A stretch of DNA of 64,000 nt from Oryzias latipes. Taxonomy: Eukaryota; Chordata; Actinopteri; Beloniformes; Adrianichthyidae. Made by a program: the position numbers and the translations under genes. Shown here one piece after another: positions 61,401 to 64,000 of the stretch (position 1 is its first letter; each line of letters begins with the position of its first letter). The stretch covers positions 23,927,855 to 23,991,854 of the forward strand of contig NC_019879.2 of NCBI RefSeq assembly GCF_002234675.1, given 5' to 3'. The notes under the pieces were generated by a model. The model made no database searches and was not told the DNA's origin. It saw only the letters and a list, made by a program, of their open reading frames with translations.

Positions 61401-63761
61401 AAATCCAGGGCACTGGATAGACTTTTAGTAAATGAATTCAGACACAGCTCAATTCCCTGTAAACTGCATTAGTTTCTGTTGTGCATGTTCCTTGCATAGT
61501 AAACATATTTTCTGGCATGAGTGGAAATGTTTGATTGTCAAACATGCTCCTAAATGTTATTGTGAAGACTAACTAGCATTAAAACTCAAGACTTTAGTTG
61601 TTCTTTAGTGTTTCTGGATGTTTTAATGGTGGTCGGGTTTTCTCAGCATCCTTTTTTTGGTTTCTCCCCCCTCCTCATTTTCTTCTGTGGGTTTGAATCG
61701 ATGCCGACAGCTCTTGAAAATGAAGTGCTGCGTAACCCCAAGCCGTCTCTTGTTGATCGCTCAGTGCTGGAGTTCAGCCCCGACAAGCTGGTTCCTCCTG
61801 ACATCTATGTGGACAGGGGTCTGCTGGGGGCCAGGCCAGGCTATCACGATGATTGGAAAACAGCTGGGACCTCACAAGGACACAAGACGCCCTGGTATGA
61901 TTCTCATGACCCCGACATGGAGCTGGTCGCTGTAGCCAAGACCCGGCTCCAAGAGCTGCAGAAGGAGGCAGAGAGCCTGGAGGAGGCGTACAGGAGCTAC
62001 CAGCAGAGGGCAGTGCCCTCCATCTCACACAGACTCTCCCCAAAACCCTTTTTACTACAGCAGGCACGTCCCTCACATCACAACAACCCCCATAGAGGGC
62101 AACAAGACTCACACCATTCACACAAATCAAAGTCTCCATTTACCCCACACTCTCCTCAAAGAGTCCTGTCCTCCATTTTGGTATTTGATGACCCAGGAAG
62201 CCCTGCACCTGCTCCACAGCCAAGATTGACTTCGTTAGACGACTATAACCAGCTCCACAGAGCTGTTCCCAGGCACCAATCATTGGCTGAGCCCTTATTT
62301 ATGAGAGCAGAACAACCCCAGGATGAAAGTGTGGTTTCATCAGAGCACTCATCCTGCAGATCACAGTCATCCACCAAGAAGAAGCTTCACAAAAAAAGGG
62401 CTGAAGGTATTGGAAAATGTTTTTTTGCATGTTTTTTTTTTTATGACCCATCGCTTCCAATCTATTAAAAACTCCACACACAGCTTAAGTGCTGTTCAAT
62501 GAGTTCTTCTGAACATCCTTGCATGTCAGTGTCAGAACAATGACTCTCCAGTGGCAGTGTTGTTTCCTAACAGAAGGCTGTTTCTCTGTCAGAGGCAGTC
62601 GTGTCTCCGGCTGTGTCCCCTCAGCCGCTCTGTGACGGATCATTCAAACGGGCCCCCGCCGCCACCGCTGCAGCCGCCGACTTCTCTCCCGAGATTAGCC
62701 CACCTCACAGTCCCCAGCTCAAGAGCACAGCACGAGACCAGTCCAGGTACCATCTGCCGTGACTTTGACAAGGACGCTGTGAAGCTGTGTGTCTGCCTTT
62801 CACTCTGTAAAGGTGTAGCATGTTAATAGGCTCATGTTTATTCCTGTTTCTTTTCAGTCCTTTGGAGTCCAGGCCAGTGTTCTCCAGCTCAGAGTCTTCC
62901 CCACAGCCAGAGAAGATCAAACTTGAAGATCTTACAGAAGTTCTTGGTAAAAAACGCTCAAACCAAACAACATAGAATTGAAAATACATTTTATTTAGAT
63001 AAACTTCGGACCACATTAACAGATGAAAAGCTTTTGTGGGTTTTGCATGCAGAAAAGCACTGACTCTATTCCAGAAAACAAAGAAATAAGATGTATAAAT
63101 GCTCAACAGAGCTTCAATTTAACTATATTTCTTCCCTTAGTTTAAATGAGTGAGTGCGAGACCGGCCTCCAAAGTGTCCTTTCAGCGGTCTGGCACAATG
63201 ATGAAGATGAGGGGACAGCTGATTATGAATTCTGTGCTGGTCCTCTGGCCCGGTTTCATTATGGTGCTGCATAATAGACCTCTTTGTGCGTGTCTCCCTT
63301 TAGAGTCCAGCCACATTCCAGAGCTTCTCCTGGACACTGCTGGTTCTCACTCGGAGAAGGCCCCCGATGGCCCCTCCACCGCCCACCCACAGGACCTCCC
63401 GGAGGACCCAGGCGACTCTGAGGCTCGAGAGGGTGAGTTCCTCCCAGTAATAACCCACATTTTGTTAACCTCAAATTATGGTTCATATTGCACTACATTT
63501 TCTTGTTGTGTCTAGATTTTCTTGCATCCGTGATGGTATTCAAGACCTTTTAGAGTCTAAAGACTGTAAATCTACTTTAAATTCAAAGGTTCCCCAAACA
63601 TGCCACAGACATTGGGGGAATCTGCCAGAGTCCAAGAGGAAGATGTTGAGGAGCAGAGGTGGGAAAAGGAACGCAAAGACCAACAAGAAAAACGAGAGGG
63701 GGAGCTGGAAGAAGCCAAGGAGCGAGAGCAGCAAGAACTGGAGAGGCTTGAGAAAGAGATG
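55431..63761 (+). CDS. ofd1: OFD1 centriole and basal-body protein, 3' end outside window
   Basis: Coiled-coil protein of centriolar satellites and distal centrioles needed for ciliogenesis. Exons: 55431-55529, 55604-55807, 55903-55971, 56061-56085, 56182-56289, 56368-56498, 56616-56789, 57415-57521, 57598-57717, 58012-58085, 58170-58261, 58422-58611, 59244-59374, 59536-59647, 61711-62406, 62593-62746, 62858-62946, 63304-63432, 63589-63761. That is 959 codons with every phase matching (human total 1012 residues). Exons 1-2 contain the LisH motif ([20 protein letters not shown]). Exons 6-14 are heptad-rich coiled coil. Exon 15 has the conserved ALENEV and [20 protein letters not shown]. Exon 19 starts the C-terminal charged coiled coil ([17 protein letters not shown]). 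The intron after 58085 is GC-AG. Introns carry many MITE and SINE copies. The terminal exons lie beyond 64000. Confidence 0.95.
55847..55860 (+). promoter_or_regulatory. X-box-like motif in OFD1 intron 2
   Basis: GTTGCCTTGGAAAC matches the RFX X-box GTTRCCATRGYAAC at 12 of 14 positions. It lies about 415 bp after the OFD1 start codon. Confidence 0.3.
57130..57335 (-). mobile_element. MITE family 1, copy E (fragment)
   Basis: Reverse-oriented family markers: GCATTTTTCTAATGATGGAG, TTTCTGAGTATTTCTTTATT, AATCAGGAGCAGACGAAGAA. OFD1 intron 7. Confidence 0.65.
58618..58800 (+). mobile_element. MITE family 1, copy F (fragment)
   Basis: Contains CTGAGTGTGGCGTGGAGCGA, CTAGCTTACAGC and AAAGAAATACTCATAAATG, in the family's order. 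Starts almost at the donor of OFD1 exon 58422-58611. Confidence 0.6.
59892..59918. repeat. Poly-C and (CA)n microsatellite
   Basis: A C13 run followed by about seven CA units in OFD1 intron 14. Confidence 0.85.
60250..60517 (-). mobile_element. tRNA-derived SINE with box A and box B
   Basis: On the minus strand the head reads TGGTACAGCGGTAGGG (box A) and GGTTCGATTCC (box B, 60452-60462, perfect). The body passes through GTGTCGAAGTGTACTTGGGC and ends in the widespread fish tail AAAGCGCTT...TATAAATATA. Looks complete at about 268 bp. OFD1 intron 14. Confidence 0.85.
60664..60965 (+). mobile_element. tRNA-derived SINE, second family, near complete
   Basis: Box A TGGCTTAGTTGG (60673-60684) and box B-like GGTTTGTTTCC (60716-60726) in the head; tail GTAGCGACCCCTGAAGGGA near 60940. 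Same family as 5601-5853. OFD1 intron 14. Confidence 0.8.
60985..61345 (-). mobile_element. MITE family 1, copy G
   Basis: Reverse-oriented markers: ATTAAGCTCAAAGTTGCATT, GTGAATCAGGAGCAGACG, ATTAAAAGACCACTGAGAAT. Left end lacks the outermost repeat. OFD1 intron 14. Confidence 0.65.
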
Positions 63762-63779
63762 GTAAATGTCCGATAAAAA

Positions 63780-64000
63780 GGGTATTTGGTGATAAGATGT
63801 TCTTGTGGCATTTTTCTGATGATGGAGGACATATATTAAGAAAAGTAAGCTTAAAATCGCATTTCTGAGTATTTAATTCAAATCTTGATGAATCAGGAAC
63901 GTGAAAACTGTCCCGCCCACAACTTTGAGGCGAAAATCTTACAAACTACTGCCACTCTGCAGAAACAATGTGCTTGAAAACTGCTAAAAAACAGCATAAT
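63780..64000 (-). mobile_element. MITE family 1, copy H (cut by window end)
   Basis: Reverse-oriented: TGTTCTTGTGGCATTTTTCT, GATGATGGAGGACATATATT, AAGCTTAAAATCGCATTTCT. Continues past the right end of the window, directly after OFD1 exon 63589-63761. Confidence 0.65.

Overview
This is a 64 kb piece of a vertebrate nuclear genome, almost certainly a teleost fish. Genes are split by short introns and carry splice sites, polyadenylation signals, fish-type MITEs and tRNA-derived SINEs. The gene order is that of human Xp22.2: FRMPD4, TLR7, TLR8, TMSB4X, EGFL6, RAB9A, TRAPPC2, OFD1. The repeat flavour would fit a medaka-like species, but I cannot name the species from sequence alone. The window is ordinary host chromosome: there is no operon, phage, CRISPR array or other obviously new multi-gene system.

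Layout. 342-13345 (+): FERM-domain half and C-terminus of FRMPD4; the gene starts to the left of the window. 17167-20485 (+) and 22106-25225 (+): the tandem endosomal RNA sensors TLR7 and TLR8. 26272-26491 (+): the small actin-sequestering gene TMSB4X, with a CRE/ETS-like promoter. 26.8-38.6 kb: a repeat-rich gene-free stretch. 38837-49929 (+): EGFL6 in 13 coding exons. 51942-52547 (+): RAB9A, with its coding sequence in one exon. 53803-54748 (-): TRAPPC2. 55431-63761 (+): OFD1, whose end lies to the right of the window. I rebuilt every coding gene exon by exon. All junction phases close, and the protein lengths match the families (TLR7 1053 aa, TLR8 1039, thymosin 44, EGFL6 542, RAB9A 201, TRAPPC2 140).

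How the genes relate. TLR7 and TLR8 are tandem paralogues. RAB9A (late endosome to TGN transport) and TRAPPC2 (ER-Golgi tethering) are tail to tail. TRAPPC2 and OFD1 are head to head and share a promoter of about 350 bp with a palindromic CRE. The most informative details are: two acceptors 5 nt apart in the last FRMPD4 exon that choose between an ETTV PDZ-ligand end and a 409-residue C-terminal extension; a textbook AT-AC (U12-type) intron in TRAPPC2; a GC-AG intron in OFD1; a tiny first coding exon in TLR7; a CLEAR-like palindrome at RAB9A; CTCF-like motifs at gene boundaries; and several dispersed repeat families, one with about eight copies here and one whose copies carry a perfect DR1 nuclear-receptor half-site pair.
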